DNA from: an uncultured Clostridia bacterium
Lineage (GTDB): Bacteria; Bacillota; Clostridia; Christensenellales; QALW01
Direction: 5' to 3'
Assembly: GCA_934434555.1 (NCBI GenBank)
Contig: CAKRZX010000007.1
Coordinates: 1-64,000 of the forward strand
DNA: 64,000 nt
Shown here: positions 17,232-28,288 of the stretch, piece by piece
How the letters are laid out: every line of letters starts with the position of its first letter
Position numbering within the stretch: the first letter of the stretch is position 1
Position numbers and translations under genes: made by a program
The notes under the pieces: model-generated
Seen by the model: the letters and a program-made list of their open reading frames with translations, nothing else
What the model was told of the DNA's origin: nothing
Databases searched by the model: none

Positions 17232-17654
17232 ATATGCGGTGAATTAGCGGCGTACGGTCCGAGGTTTGCACAAAAAATCGACGACAAGGAAGTTGTGGGC
17301 GCAGGAAGTGCATTGATATGCTTTAATTCCGACGGAGAGATACTGTCGATTGACAGTTACTGGCATAATCCGATTTATGCAGCAAAAGCAAAAACGCTGT
17401 CATTTGAAGAGGCATATGCAAGAATAGGCGGCGAGTATTCGTATTTGGCAACGGAGTTAGGTTCACCGGATACACCTCTTACCAAAGTTGAGTTTGACAC
17501 CGTAAATGCGGTGTACTATAAGAATCCGGAGTATGACTATTATGTCCCGATGTTCCGTTTTGAGGGCACTGCCTGGTCGGGCGATAGATCTGACGTAATC
17601 TGGGCATACGTTATCGCCATTCCCGACCTGACGGACGATATGATTCAGAAATAA
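17232..17654 (+). pseudogene. C-terminal remnant of an unknown protein
   Basis: An open frame runs from 17232 to the stop at 17652-17654, and protein-like sequence (AAYGPRFAQKIDDKEVVGAG) begins well before any usable start codon. There is no ribosome site, and the frame opens only nine bases after a terminator. The end (VWAYVIAIPDL-like strands) resembles the C-terminal part of a secreted or lipoprotein domain. I read it as the 3' part of a gene whose front has been deleted; translation from an internal GTG at 17295 is possible but unsupported. Confidence 0.6.
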
Positions 17655-17675
17655 TAAGAAATAATAAGAAACAAA

Positions 17676-17700
17676 AGGGGCTTTTACGGCTCCTTTTTTT
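17676..17700 (+). terminator. Terminator after gene remnant
   Basis: AGGGGC pairs with GCTCCT across a seven-base loop, followed by TTTTTTT. Confidence 0.75.
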
Positions 17701-17720
17701 GCGTTTTAGGGGTAAATCGC

Positions 17721-17749
17721 TTTACAAAACGGGCGCGATGTGCTATTGT
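17721..17749 (+). promoter_or_regulatory. Promoter of gyrB-gyrA
   Basis: TTTACA (17721-17726), 17-base spacer, TATTGT (17744-17749). A second TATAAT and a long AT palindrome (17755-17779) follow and may form an alternative -10 or melting region. Confidence 0.6.
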
Positions 17750-17779
17750 ATCTGTATAATATATTATATTATATAATAG

Positions 17780-19732
<1,953 letters not shown>

Positions 19733-19747
19733 GGCAGGTGAGAAATA

Positions 19748-22258
19748 ATGAGTGAAAATAACGGCAAAATAATTGATATCGATATTGAATCCGAGGTTAA
19801 AAAATCCTTTATTTCTTACGCAATGGCGGTAAACATCAGCCGTGCGCTGCCCGACGTCCGCGACGGACTTAAACCCGTACACAGGCGTATTCTGTACTCG
19901 ATGTACGAAAACGGATATACTTTTGATAAGCCTACCCGTAAAAGCGCGCGTATCGTGGGCGATGTAATGGGTAAATACCACCCCCACGGCGATTCGTCAA
20001 TCTATGACGCGCTTGTGCGCCTTGCACAGCCTTTTTCCATAAGATACACCCTTGCTTACGGGCAGGGCAACTTCGGTACCGTTGACGGCGACCCGGCGGC
20101 GGCTTCCCGTTACACCGAGGCAAAATTATCAAAAATAGCAGGCGAACTGCTTGCGGATATCGACAAGGAAACGGTTGATTTCTATCCTAACTTTGACGAA
20201 ACCGAAATGCAGCCCCGTGTGCTTCCGTCACGGTTCCCAAACCTTATGGTAAACGGTTCCGACGGTATAGCCGTAGGTATGGCGACGAATATTCCGCCCC
20301 ACAATCTGCGCGAGGTTATTGACGGCGTTGTTGCCCTTATCGATAATCCCGATGTTACCATTGAAGAACTTATGGAACATATAAAGGGTCCCGACTTCCC
20401 CACGGCGGGGCAGATAATGGGGCTTTCGGGCATACGTGACACGTATCTTACCGGTCGCGGCAGAATAGTGGTAAGGGCAAAGAGCGAAATTGAGCAGATG
20501 TCCGGCGACAGGCAGAGGATTGTTATTACGCAGATACCTTATCAGGTAAACAAGGCAAAACTTGTTGAGCGTATTGCCGAACTTTATAAGGACAAGCAGT
20601 TTGAGGGGCTCAGCGCTCTGCGCGACGAATCAAATAAAGACGGTATGCGCGTTGTTATCGAGCTTAAAAAGGATGTTAACCCGCAGGTGGTGCTTAATTT
20701 CCTTTACAAGCATACACAGTTGCAGGATTCCTTCGGCGCTATTATGCTTGCTCTTGTTGACGGCGAACCCTGTATTCTCAACCTTAAAGAAATGCTTTAT
20801 TACTACCTTGAACATCAGAAAGAGGTAGTTACCCGCAGAACGAAATATGACCTTGATAAGGCGCTTGCAAGGGCACACCTTGTGGAAGGCTTCCTGCGCG
20901 CGCTTGATATTATAGATGAGGTTATTGCGTTAATCAGGTCCTCACGCACAACGGATATTGCACGCACACGGCTTATGGAAGAACTCGAATTTTCGCTGGA
21001 ACAGGCAAAAAGCATACTTGATATGCGTTTGCAGCGCTTGACCGGGCTTGAAAGAGAAAAACTTCAACAGGAATACGACCAGCTTATGGCTGATATTGCA
21101 CACTATCGCGCAATCCTTGCAGACCCGCAGATGGTGCTTGATATCATTAAGGAAGAAATTCTCGTTATAAAGGACAAGTACGGCGACGACCGCAGAACGG
21201 AAATCACTGCGTCTTCGGATGAAATTGACCTTGAATCGCTTATTCAGCGTGAAGATATGGTAGTTACGATGACACATCTCGGCTACATCAAACGCGTTCC
21301 CGCCGATACTTACCGCGCGCAGAACCGCGGCGGCAAGGGCATAACGGGGCTTACCACCCGCGAGGAAGATTTTGTTGAGCGCGTTATTGTAGCCAATACG
21401 CACACCGATATGCTGTTCTTTACAACCCGCGGCAGAGTGTTCGGGCTCAGGTGCTATCAGATTCCCGAGGCGGGCAGAACCGCAAAGGGCAGTGCGGTGG
21501 TAAACCTGCTTAACCTTGACGGCGGCGAGAAAGTTACCACGGTAATAACGCTTCCCGAGGGCGAAGAAGAGCGCGAGGGCAAGTATCTTATAATGGCTAC
21601 CCGCGCGGGATTCATAAAGAAAACACCGCTCTCGGAGTACAGAATCCGCAAAAACGGTCTTGCGGCTATCGTGCTGCGTGAGGACGACGTGCTTGTAAAC
21701 GTGGCTCTTACAAACGGCGAAAGCAATATTATGCTTGCCACCAACAAGGGCAAGGCAATCTGCTTTGAGGAAAGCAAAGTCCGCAGTATGGGCAGAGTTA
21801 CACAGGGCGTTACTGCGCTTAAAATGGCGGAGGGCGACCGCGTTGTAAATATGGCTGTTATTGACGGCGCAGGCGAGATTCTTACCATAACCGAAAACGG
21901 ATACGGTAAACGCAGTGACGTAAGCGAATACCGTATCACCGGAAGAGGCGGCAAAGGAATAATTACTCACGGCCTTAACGAAAACACCGGCGACATTGTG
22001 GATATGGCAAAGGTAACGGGCGATGAAGATATTTTGCTTATTACTTCCGACGGCACCATTATCCGTACACCGGTTGACCAGATACGTACAATGGGCAGGT
22101 CAACTCAGGGCGTTCGCGTAATGCGCGTTGCCGAGGGAGTTAAGGTTGTGGCGTTTGCTACTGCGCCTCACGAAGAGGAAAAAGACGAAAACGCCGATGT
22201 GACCGAGACCGCAGCAGAGAGCACAAACGAAAATGCAACGGATATTGAAACGCTGTAA
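19748..22258 (+). CDS. gyrA: DNA gyrase subunit A
   Basis: 836 residues behind AGGCAGGTGAG. The winged-helix breakage-reunion domain has the catalytic Tyr in [16 protein letters not shown] sequence, and the quinolone region reads [17 protein letters not shown], i.e. the wild-type Ser and Asp/acidic positions. The C-terminal beta-pinwheel holds the GyrA box QNRGGKG, which separates it from ParC, plus repeated [14 protein letters not shown] blades. An acidic tail of about 25 residues ends the protein. Together with GyrB it introduces negative supercoils. Confidence 0.97.
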   Translation: MSENNGKIIDIDIESEVKKSFISYAMAVNISRALPDVRDGLKPVHRRILYSMYENGYTFDKPTRKSARIVGDVMGKYHPHGDSSIYDALVRLAQPFSIRYTLAYGQGNFGTVDGDPAAASRYTEAKLSKIAGELLADIDKETVDFYPNFDETEMQPRVLPSRFPNLMVNGSDGIAVGMATNIPPHNLREVIDGVVALIDNPDVTIEELMEHIKGPDFPTAGQIMGLSGIRDTYLTGRGRIVVRAKSEIEQMSGDRQRIVITQIPYQVNKAKLVERIAELYKDKQFEGLSALRDESNKDGMRVVIELKKDVNPQVVLNFLYKHTQLQDSFGAIMLALVDGEPCILNLKEMLYYYLEHQKEVVTRRTKYDLDKALARAHLVEGFLRALDIIDEVIALIRSSRTTDIARTRLMEELEFSLEQAKSILDMRLQRLTGLEREKLQQEYDQLMADIAHYRAILADPQMVLDIIKEEILVIKDKYGDDRRTEITASSDEIDLESLIQREDMVVTMTHLGYIKRVPADTYRAQNRGGKGITGLTTREEDFVERVIVANTHTDMLFFTTRGRVFGLRCYQIPEAGRTAKGSAVVNLLNLDGGEKVTTVITLPEGEEEREGKYLIMATRAGFIKKTPLSEYRIRKNGLAAIVLREDDVLVNVALTNGESNIMLATNKGKAICFEESKVRSMGRVTQGVTALKMAEGDRVVNMAVIDGAGEILTITENGYGKRSDVSEYRITGRGGKGIITHGLNENTGDIVDMAKVTGDEDILLITSDGTIIRTPVDQIRTMGRSTQGVRVMRVAEGVKVVAFATAPHEEEKDENADVTETAAESTNENATDIETL

Positions 22259-22269
22259 CGGAGGATTAT

Positions 22270-22596
22270 ATGACAAAGAAGATTCTTCTTATTTGCGCGG
22301 CGATATTTTTAGGGGCTAATTTGGGGTTGATTTCGGGCTTGATGCCGATATATCTTATAATCGGCGTGATTTTGTTCGAGGACGGACTGAAAACCGTTGT
22401 AATCGCCTCTTCAAGCCTTTTAACCGCGGTTGTAAGCGGCGTGCTTGCCTACATTTACACTTACCGTAAAAAGCGCGACCACGAGGACGTGCCGCTGTAC
22501 GTAATGTGTTTTGTGTGGAGTTTTGTTGCCGGAGCGCTGCTTGCGGCAATCGGGTTGTACGTTTACTCTGCAAAAGAGGGCTACCGGCTGGGATAA
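22270..22596 (+). CDS. Small membrane protein of unknown function
   Basis: 108 residues, GGAGG before the ATG, 11 bases after gyrA. Three hydrophobic helices are visible (about 5-30, 40-63, 78-103), with a basic loop YRKKRDHED between the second and third. No family recognised. It shares the gyrase transcript and ends at a strong terminator. Confidence 0.7.
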   Translation: MTKKILLICAAIFLGANLGLISGLMPIYLIIGVILFEDGLKTVVIASSSLLTAVVSGVLAYIYTYRKKRDHEDVPLYVMCFVWSFVAGALLAAIGLYVYSAKEGYRLG

Positions 22597-22604
22597 AGAA
22601 TAAG

Positions 22605-22631
22605 GACGCAGTTTTGCACTGCGTCTTTTTT
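22605..22631 (+). terminator. Terminator of the gyrase operon
   Basis: GACGCAG (22605-22611) pairs with CTGCGTC (22619-22625), followed by six T. Confidence 0.92.
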
Positions 22632-22643
22632 ATAAAATATCAT

Positions 22644-22672
22644 TTGATTTTTAAGCATACAGTTGCTATAAT
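22644..22672 (+). promoter_or_regulatory. Promoter of nrdG-dut operon
   Basis: TTGATT (22644-22649), 17-base spacer, TATAAT (22667-22672). Confidence 0.75.
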
Positions 22673-22708
22673 ATAAAAAGGCATTTATCTAAAAAGGCGG
22701 TGGTTTGC

Positions 22709-23266
22709 TTGAATTATGCACAGATAAAAAAATTTGATATTGCCGACGGCCCCGGTGTGCGGGTTTCACTGTTTGTAAGCGGATGTACGCACCGCTGCAA
22801 GGGATGCTTCAACAGTGAGGCATGGGATTTTTCTTACGGTAAACCTTTCGATGAAAAGACAGAAGAGGATATCATTGCCGCCCTTGATAAGAGTTATATC
22901 AGGGGGCTTACTTTGCTTGGGGGAGAGCCTTTTGAGCCCGTAAATCAGCGCGGACTTCTTCCGTTTGTAAAAAAAGTAAGGGAGCGCTTTCCCGAAAAGG
23001 ACATATGGTGTTATTCGGGATATCTTCTTGATGAGGAACTGCTGAAAGAAAGCCGCGCACGCTGTGAAGTGACGGACGAAATGCTTTCGCTTATAGACGT
23101 GCTTGTTGACGGCAAATTCGTAGAAAAGCAAAAAAATATATCGCTTTTGTTCCGCGGAAGCGAAAATCAGCGTATAATAGACTTGAAAAAGACACTTGCA
23201 AAAGGTGAAATCGTTCTTTGGGAGGGACTTGAAGATGAAATTAAACGTAAAAAAATTACGACCTGA
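22709..23266 (+). CDS. nrdG: Anaerobic ribonucleotide reductase activating protein
   Basis: 185 residues from the TTG at 22709, which gives the family's usual MNYAQIKKFD start and follows AAGGCGGTGG. Radical SAM cluster motif CTHRCKGC, then TLLGGEPF. NrdG uses a 4Fe-4S cluster and SAM to make the glycyl radical on NrdD. No nrdD lies in the window. The 3' end overlaps dut, so nucleotide reduction and dUTP removal are coupled. It implies anaerobic growth. Confidence 0.93.
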   Translation: MNYAQIKKFDIADGPGVRVSLFVSGCTHRCKGCFNSEAWDFSYGKPFDEKTEEDIIAALDKSYIRGLTLLGGEPFEPVNQRGLLPFVKKVRERFPEKDIWCYSGYLLDEELLKESRARCEVTDEMLSLIDVLVDGKFVEKQKNISLLFRGSENQRIIDLKKTLAKGEIVLWEGLEDEIKRKKITT

Positions 23267-23672
23267 CGCTGTAATGCCTACATACGGTTCGGATTCGGCA
23301 GCGGGGGCAGACCTTTACGCTTTGTGCGATACCGACACCGAAATCGCGCCCGATGAAACGGTGTTTATACATACGGGAATAGCAATGGAAATCCCGGAGG
23401 GATACGTGGGACTTGTTTACGCCCGTAGCGGAATGGCGTGCAAAAATGACCTTGCACCCGCAAATAAAGTGGGCGTTGTTGACAGCGACTATCGGGGCGA
23501 AATAATGGTGGCGCTGCACAACCACGGCAATAAAATGCGTACCGTTGAAAACGGCGACAGAATAGCGCAGATTGTTATTGCACCGTATCTGCGCTGTGAG
23601 TTTTTTGAGTGCGACGAACTTAACGAAACCGTTCGCGGTGAGGGCGGATTCGGCTCCACGGGCAAAAAATAA
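23235..23672 (+). CDS. dut: dUTP diphosphatase
   Basis: 145 residues from the ATG at 23235, behind GGGAGGGACTTGAAG inside the end of nrdG. All five trimeric dUTPase motifs are present: GSDSAAGADLYA, ARSGMA, GVVDSDYRGEI, NGDRIAQIVI and RGEGGFGSTG. It hydrolyses dUTP to dUMP and pyrophosphate, keeping uracil out of DNA and supplying dTMP synthesis. Confidence 0.96.
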   Translation: MKLNVKKLRPDAVMPTYGSDSAAGADLYALCDTDTEIAPDETVFIHTGIAMEIPEGYVGLVYARSGMACKNDLAPANKVGVVDSDYRGEIMVALHNHGNKMRTVENGDRIAQIVIAPYLRCEFFECDELNETVRGEGGFGSTGKK

Positions 23673-24152
23673 ATGAAATGGTGTAAATATGCCGTCTGGT
23701 TTCTGACGCTTGCGTGTATGGCGGCAATATTCTGCTTTTCCGCGGAAAATGCGGACAAATCGGACAATACAAGCCAAAGCGTAACCAAACAGGTGCTTTC
23801 GGGATTTTCGTCGTTCAGGGAACTGCCCGAAGAACGGCAGACGGAAATAGTTGAAAATGTGCAGTTTTCCGTGCGAAAACTTGCTCATTTTTCAATTTAT
23901 ACGTGTCTGGGAATGCTTATGCGTCTTTCATTTTGCTTTATTCCCGTAAAGGGGAAAAAGGCGGTTTGGTCGTTTTGCGCGTGCGTGCTTTACGCAATGA
24001 GCGATGAATTTCATCAGTACTTTGTCCCGGGGCGCTCCTGTGAGGTGCGCGACGTGTGTATTGACTCTCTCGGCGCGCTTGCCGGAACACTGATTGTTGC
24101 GGCAACAATTTATTTTGTATGCAGGCATAAAAGGAAAAAGAACTTGCAATAA
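23673..24152 (+). CDS. VanZ family membrane protein
   Basis: 159 residues; the ATG directly follows the dut stop codon. Hydrophobic helices at about 3-22, 68-88, 93-113 and 130-152, with the VanZ-type core SVRKLAHFSIYTCLGML and DEFHQYFVPGRSCEVRDVCID near the C-terminus. The family is named after a teicoplanin-resistance accessory protein; its members are common in Clostridia and do not by themselves indicate resistance. Confidence 0.88.
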   Translation: MKWCKYAVWFLTLACMAAIFCFSAENADKSDNTSQSVTKQVLSGFSSFRELPEERQTEIVENVQFSVRKLAHFSIYTCLGMLMRLSFCFIPVKGKKAVWSFCACVLYAMSDEFHQYFVPGRSCEVRDVCIDSLGALAGTLIVAATIYFVCRHKRKKNLQ

Positions 24153-24171
24153 TTAACGCAAGGGGTTAAAA

Positions 24172-24240
24172 TATATATACGGCAAGCGTGACTTTAAGGG
24201 TACCTTTACCCTGTGCACGCATTGCCGCGGAATATATATA
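24172..24240 (+). promoter_or_regulatory. Long two-part hairpin in the leader of the ECF S component gene
   Basis: TATATATA-CGGCAA-GCGTG (24172-24190) pairs with CACGC-a-TTGCCG-cgga-ATATATATA (24216-24240), and its apex carries a second stem AGGGTA/TACCCT (24197-24202 with 24207-24212). No U-run follows. It fits a cis-acting RNA leader about 50 bases before the gene. Confidence 0.5.
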
Positions 24241-24291
24241 ATTTTATTAAATTCATAAGGTATTCTTTAAGAAACCGGAATGGAGGAAAAA

Positions 24292-24870
24292 ATGAAAAAG
24301 ATGTCAACCAAAAAACTCGTTACAACGGCGGTGCTTACCGCTGTGGTAATCGTATTTGAACTTGTTGCGTCAGTGCTTACACGGTTCGGTATGTTCTCCT
24401 GCACGTTTGCGCTTATTCCCATTGTAATCGGCGCGGCGACCTGCGGATATCTGGCGGGCGCGTGGCTCGGGTTCGTGTTCGGTGTAACCGTGCTTATTTC
24501 AGGCGACGCAAGCGCGTTTTTAGCGGTAAATGTTCCGGCAACAATAGCAGTTGTGCTGTTAAAAGGCACACTTTCGGGGTTGTGCGCCGGGCTTGTTTAC
24601 CGCCTTTTGGCAAAAAAGAACAGCACTTTGGCGGTTTACGGCGCAACAATAGTCAGCCCGATCGTAAATACGGGCGTGTTCCTTATAGGCTGCCTGCTTT
24701 TCTTTATGGATACCGTTTCCAAGTGGGGGCATGGGCTCGGATTTGAAAACACCGCGTCGTATATGCTTTTCGGGCTTGTGGGAATCAACTTTATTGTTGA
24801 ATTTGCACTTAACCTGATTTTAAGCCCCGTAATAGTAAGGCTTTTGAAGATAAAGGGGATTTCGCAATGA
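24292..24870 (+). CDS. ECF transporter S component, probably for pantothenate
   Basis: 192 residues from the ATG at 24292 behind TGGAGG. Six hydrophobic helices, with the S-component style start KKLVTTAVLTAVVIVFELVA and an early CGYLAGAWLGFVFG loop. S components bind a vitamin and dock onto a shared EcfAA'T module, which is not in this window. It overlaps coaX (pantothenate kinase) by four bases, which points to pantothenate (PanT-like); the substrate is inferred from context only. Confidence 0.82.
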   Translation: MKKMSTKKLVTTAVLTAVVIVFELVASVLTRFGMFSCTFALIPIVIGAATCGYLAGAWLGFVFGVTVLISGDASAFLAVNVPATIAVVLLKGTLSGLCAGLVYRLLAKKNSTLAVYGATIVSPIVNTGVFLIGCLLFFMDTVSKWGHGLGFENTASYMLFGLVGINFIVEFALNLILSPVIVRLLKIKGISQ

Positions 24871-25643
24871 TTCTTGTATTTGACATAGGTAATACAAACA
24901 TCAAACTGGGTGCATTTGAAAATGAGCGCCTTGCAGGCACATGGCGGATCGCTACCGATTTAAGAAAAACAAGCGATGAGTACGGCATAGCAATTGTTGC
25001 AATGCTATCTGCGGCGAATATAAAGGTTGAGGAGATTGACGGAATAATCGTTTCGTCGGTTGTGCCGGGAATCAACTTTACAATTGAGCATATGATAAGC
25101 GATTATCTTAAAAAGAAGCCGCTTATTGTGGGCGCGGGTATAAAAACCGGGCTCAATATAAAAATCGACAGCCCCAGAGAATTGGGCGGAGATATCATTT
25201 GCGACGCGGTTTCCGCGTTCAGGCGCTACGGCGGACCGTGCATTACAATGGATTTCGGAACTGCCACCACCACGGGCGTTATAAGCGAAAACGGCGAGTT
25301 TTTGGGCGGCTGTATCTGCGCGGGGGTTAAAGTTTCTTCCGATGCACTTTCGGATAAAGCGGCAAAACTGCCCTCGGTTGCACTGGAACTTCCCGAAAGC
25401 GTTATCGGCAAAAACACCGTAAGCTGTATGCAGGCGGGTTTGCTTTACGGCTATATCGGGCAGGTGGAGTACATTATAAACAGAATAAAGAAAGAAACGG
25501 GATTTTTTAATGCGAAAGTCATCGCCACGGGAGGGCTTGCCAAGGCAATTTCGGTACATACCGACGCCATAGATACCGTTGATACCAAACTTACCCTCGA
25601 AGGGCTCAGACTTATATATAATCTTAACAAAGAAGGTAGATAA
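24867..25643 (+). CDS. coaX: Type III pantothenate kinase
   Basis: 258 residues. The ASKHA phosphate-binding start reads LVFDIGNTNIKLGAF; then SVVPGINFTIE, the GADLICDAV-like GGDIICDAVSAF, MDFGTATT with the catalytic Asp, and GGCICAGVKVS. It starts coenzyme A synthesis by phosphorylating pantothenate and is resistant to the feedback that controls type I/II kinases. It is encoded with a likely pantothenate importer, and htpG follows two bases later. Confidence 0.95.
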   Translation: MILVFDIGNTNIKLGAFENERLAGTWRIATDLRKTSDEYGIAIVAMLSAANIKVEEIDGIIVSSVVPGINFTIEHMISDYLKKKPLIVGAGIKTGLNIKIDSPRELGGDIICDAVSAFRRYGGPCITMDFGTATTTGVISENGEFLGGCICAGVKVSSDALSDKAAKLPSVALELPESVIGKNTVSCMQAGLLYGYIGQVEYIINRIKKETGFFNAKVIATGGLAKAISVHTDAIDTVDTKLTLEGLRLIYNLNKEGR

Positions 25644-25645
25644 TT

Positions 25646-27418
25646 ATGAAAGAAACAGGCAAAATTTCGGTTAATTCCGACAATCTTATGCCTATAATCA
25701 AAAAATGGCTTTACAGCGACAGGGATATTTTCATCCGCGAACTTGTTTCAAACGGTGTTGATGCCATAAGCAAGTACAAAAAACTTGTTCAGATGGGCGA
25801 AGCGGAGGAAAAAGAAAACTACCGTGTTACCGTTAAGGCGGATAAGGATGCCGGTACGCTTAGCTTTACCGATAACGGCATAGGTATGACAAAAGAGGAA
25901 GTTGAAAAATACATCAATCAGGTTGCTTTTTCGGGCGCGGCTGACTTTTTGGAAAAGTACGAATCCGCGGGAAACAGCGATATAATCGGGCATTTCGGCT
26001 TGGGATTCTATTCGGCGTTTATGGTTGCCGACAAGGTTACAATAAAAACGCTTTCGTATATTAAAGACGCAGAACCCGTTTTGTGGGAAAGTGACGGAAG
26101 TGACGAATACACGATTTCCGACACCGATAAGACCGATGTCGGCACTGAAATCACGCTTTATCTTAATGACGAAAGCAAGGACTTTGCCGAAAACTACACC
26201 GTGCGCGAAGTTTTGCATAAGTACTGCGGATTTATGCCCGTTGAAATCGTTCTTGCGGGGGACAATGAGGACAAGCCCGTAAACGACACACAGCCGCTTT
26301 GGCTTAAAAATCCGTCGGAATGCACGGACGAGGAATATAAAAAGTTCTATCACAAGGTGTTTACCGACTTCAATGACCCGCTTTTCTGGATTCACCTTAA
26401 CGTTGATTATCCGTTCAACCTTAAAGGAATTCTGTATTTCCCCAAACTTACGGAAAATCCCGAAAGCATACAGGGGCAGATTAAGCTTTTCAATAATCAG
26501 GTGTTCGTTGCCGACAACATAAAAGAGGTTATTCCCGAGTTCTTAATGCTGCTTAAAGGTGTTATCGATTGCCCTGATATGCCCCTTAACGTTTCCCGTT
26601 CGTTCCTGCAAAATGACAGGACGGTTGCAAAAATAAGCGCGCATATCACCAAAAAAGTTGCCGACCGCCTTACTTCAATGGCGAAAAACGAAAAAGAACA
26701 GTACGAAAAATACTGGGACGACATCAATGTTTTCGTTAAGTACGGCTGTCTGCGGGACGCAAAATTCGATGAGAGAATGAAAGATTTTATCATCTATAAA
26801 CTTACCGACAACACGTTTGTTACGCTTGAAGAATATCTTGCTTCAAGCGAGGACAAAAAGGTTTACTATTGCGCAGACGCCAAACAGCAGGCTCAATATG
26901 TGCAGATGCTGAATAATGCGGGCAAGAAAGTTGCGGTTCTCGGCGGTATGCTTGATATACCCTTTATGCAGCATATTGAAATGCAGAATCAGGGCGTAAG
27001 TTTTGTTCGCGCCGACGCAGAACTTGCCGATAAGGACGATGCGGAGAGTCATCTGTTTGATTCCCTGTGCGAGGAAACAAAGAAACTCATAAACAAGGAC
27101 AACACCGAAGTTAAGGCACAGAAAATGCAGGCGGATATCCCGGCGGTTCTGCTTGTTGACGAGTTCTCGCGCCGTATGGACGAAACGCAGAAGTATTACG
27201 GTATGCCCTCAATGGGAAATATGCTTAAATACACGCTTATTCTTAACACTTCAAACCCGCTTGTTGAAAGCATAAACGCGCTTGACGACGGTGAAAACAA
27301 GAATAAGGCAATCAAGTATGTTTACGACCTTGCACGGCTCGGTCAGGGTTCACTTTCACCGGAAGAAATCAACGATTTCATTAAGGTAAGCGCCGAAAAT
27401 CTTAAAGGAAACCTGTAA
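25646..27418 (+). CDS. htpG: Chaperone protein HtpG (Hsp90 family)
   Basis: 590 residues, GAAGGTAG before the ATG, two bases after coaX. The GHKL ATPase domain shows LVSNGVDAI (usually LISNASDA), DNGIGMT, GHFGLGFYSAFMVA; the middle domain has the catalytic Arg region LPLNVSRSFLQNDRTV-like sequence at about 310-325. The C-terminal dimerisation domain is present. It is a dimeric ATP-dependent chaperone of the cytoplasm. Its position behind coaX is unusual but probably has no functional meaning. Confidence 0.95.
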   Translation: MKETGKISVNSDNLMPIIKKWLYSDRDIFIRELVSNGVDAISKYKKLVQMGEAEEKENYRVTVKADKDAGTLSFTDNGIGMTKEEVEKYINQVAFSGAADFLEKYESAGNSDIIGHFGLGFYSAFMVADKVTIKTLSYIKDAEPVLWESDGSDEYTISDTDKTDVGTEITLYLNDESKDFAENYTVREVLHKYCGFMPVEIVLAGDNEDKPVNDTQPLWLKNPSECTDEEYKKFYHKVFTDFNDPLFWIHLNVDYPFNLKGILYFPKLTENPESIQGQIKLFNNQVFVADNIKEVIPEFLMLLKGVIDCPDMPLNVSRSFLQNDRTVAKISAHITKKVADRLTSMAKNEKEQYEKYWDDINVFVKYGCLRDAKFDERMKDFIIYKLTDNTFVTLEEYLASSEDKKVYYCADAKQQAQYVQMLNNAGKKVAVLGGMLDIPFMQHIEMQNQGVSFVRADAELADKDDAESHLFDSLCEETKKLINKDNTEVKAQKMQADIPAVLLVDEFSRRMDETQKYYGMPSMGNMLKYTLILNTSNPLVESINALDDGENKNKAIKYVYDLARLGQGSLSPEEINDFIKVSAENLKGNL

Positions 27419-27460
27419 AGCACTTAAATATTTGTGCAGACATTTATCGGTTTTCACAGC

Positions 27461-27496
27461 CCCGATGAGCATTGCCCGTGCTCATCGGGCTTTTTT
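27461..27496 (+). terminator. Terminator after htpG
   Basis: CCCGATGAGC (27461-27470) pairs with GCTCATCGGG (27480-27489), then C and six T. Confidence 0.92.
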
Positions 27497-27529
27497 GCAA
27501 AATCAGAGGTTTTTCGGGACGTATGACCC

Positions 27530-27558
27530 TTGACAATATTGAAAATTAAGAATATAAT
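27530..27558 (+). promoter_or_regulatory. Near-consensus promoter of a structured leader
   Basis: TTGACA (27530-27535), 17-base spacer, TATAAT (27553-27558): both boxes are perfect. Transcription would start near 27565, about 175 bases before the first start codon. Confidence 0.88.
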
Positions 27559-27576
27559 AAAAATGTGAGCGAAATC

Positions 27577-27714
27577 GCCTGCACCGGCAAACGTCATATT
27601 TGCGGTGCAGGCTGTATAAAAAGAAATATATAAAGACCCGTAGGCAAAGAAGGCAAGGCCCGCGAGCAAGTAACCGGAAACGAGGCATCGGCTTTGCATG
27701 GCAAGGTCGGTGCC
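27577..27714 (+). ncRNA. Structured leader RNA of unknown class
   Basis: Two strong hairpins frame the element. 27577-27585 plus GCAAA pairs with TTTGC plus 27604-27612 (14 bp with one bulged G). 27684-27697 pairs with 27701-27714 (14 bp with several G-U pairs, three-base loop). Between them lies an unpaired-looking, G/A-rich stretch (AAAGACCCGTAGGCAAAGAA and GAGCAAGTAACCGGAAACGA) with the look of conserved riboswitch or ncRNA core sequence. It follows a consensus promoter and stops 20 bases before a Shine-Dalgarno site. It does not match the TPP, FMN, SAM, cobalamin, c-di-GMP or T-box consensus that I know. Confidence 0.55.
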
Positions 27715-27741
27715 TTTCGGAATTTACAGGAGGTGCGATAT

Positions 27742-27846
27742 ATGAAGCGAATTATTACGGTAGGGCGGGAATTCGGCAGCATATTTCAGTTCTTCCGTTT
27801 ACGGGTTTTGGATGTTTACGGCGGCATTGCTTGTGCTGTGGAGTGA
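27742..27846 (+). pseudogene. 5' fragment of a cytidylate-kinase-like gene
   Basis: A fine ribosome site (AGGAGGTGCGATAT) precedes an ATG that encodes MKRIITVGREFGS, the standard start of Cytidylate_kin2 family proteins up to the P-loop. Homology stops exactly there; 21 unrelated residues follow to a stop at 27844-27846. The next gene is read in another frame across the same bases. This looks like a deletion or insertion that fused the kinase promoter, leader and first 13 codons to foreign sequence. Confidence 0.7.
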
Positions 27847-28288
27847 AAAACGGCCGGTTGCATACATTAATGCGGGGCTGTACATCTTTTTTATGTTTTT
27901 TGTAACAACGGTATGCATGTCGGTACGGCTTTACAAAACGGGGAATACGCCGTTTCAAAGTTTTTTGGATATGGCGCTGCACAGTATCGGGGGCTGGCTG
28001 TTATACAGCATTCCTCCTGCAATTATGTGTGCCGCACTTGCCTGCGTTTTGTGGAACGGGCGGAAAAATACTGTTTCGGGTGCCGTGCTTCGGTGGATGC
28101 CGATGGCTTTTATCGCACTTGAAACAGTGTATATGTTCCGGTTTGTGTTTGCGCAAAAAACAAGGCTGTTTTCCGCACTTGCCGACCTTTTATGCGCCGC
28201 CGGATATTTTATGCTGATTCTGTTTACGATGATTGATAAAAGACGGATAATTAACCGGAACGGTTTTTATAACGGAGGATTTTTATGA
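27812..28288 (+). CDS. Membrane protein of unknown function, possibly 5'-truncated
   Basis: 158 residues from the ATG at 27812, with four hydrophobic segments (about 2-10, 20-40, 58-82, 90-150 in two parts) and basic loops. No ribosome site precedes the ATG, and protein-like sequence in this frame (SSSVYGFW) runs upstream to about 27782, right at the junction with the kinase fragment. So the natural front end was probably lost. It could be translated by coupling to the truncated kinase reading frame, whose stop is at 27846. No family recognised. Confidence 0.55.
   Translation: MFTAALLVLWSEKRPVAYINAGLYIFFMFFVTTVCMSVRLYKTGNTPFQSFLDMALHSIGGWLLYSIPPAIMCAALACVLWNGRKNTVSGAVLRWMPMAFIALETVYMFRFVFAQKTRLFSALADLLCAAGYFMLILFTMIDKRRIINRNGFYNGGFL

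Noticed and set aside
20942..21970. Long minus-strand open frame (342 codons) opposite gyrA
   Set aside because: It is fully antisense to well-conserved gyrA codons, has no ribosome site, and its composition mirrors gyrA.
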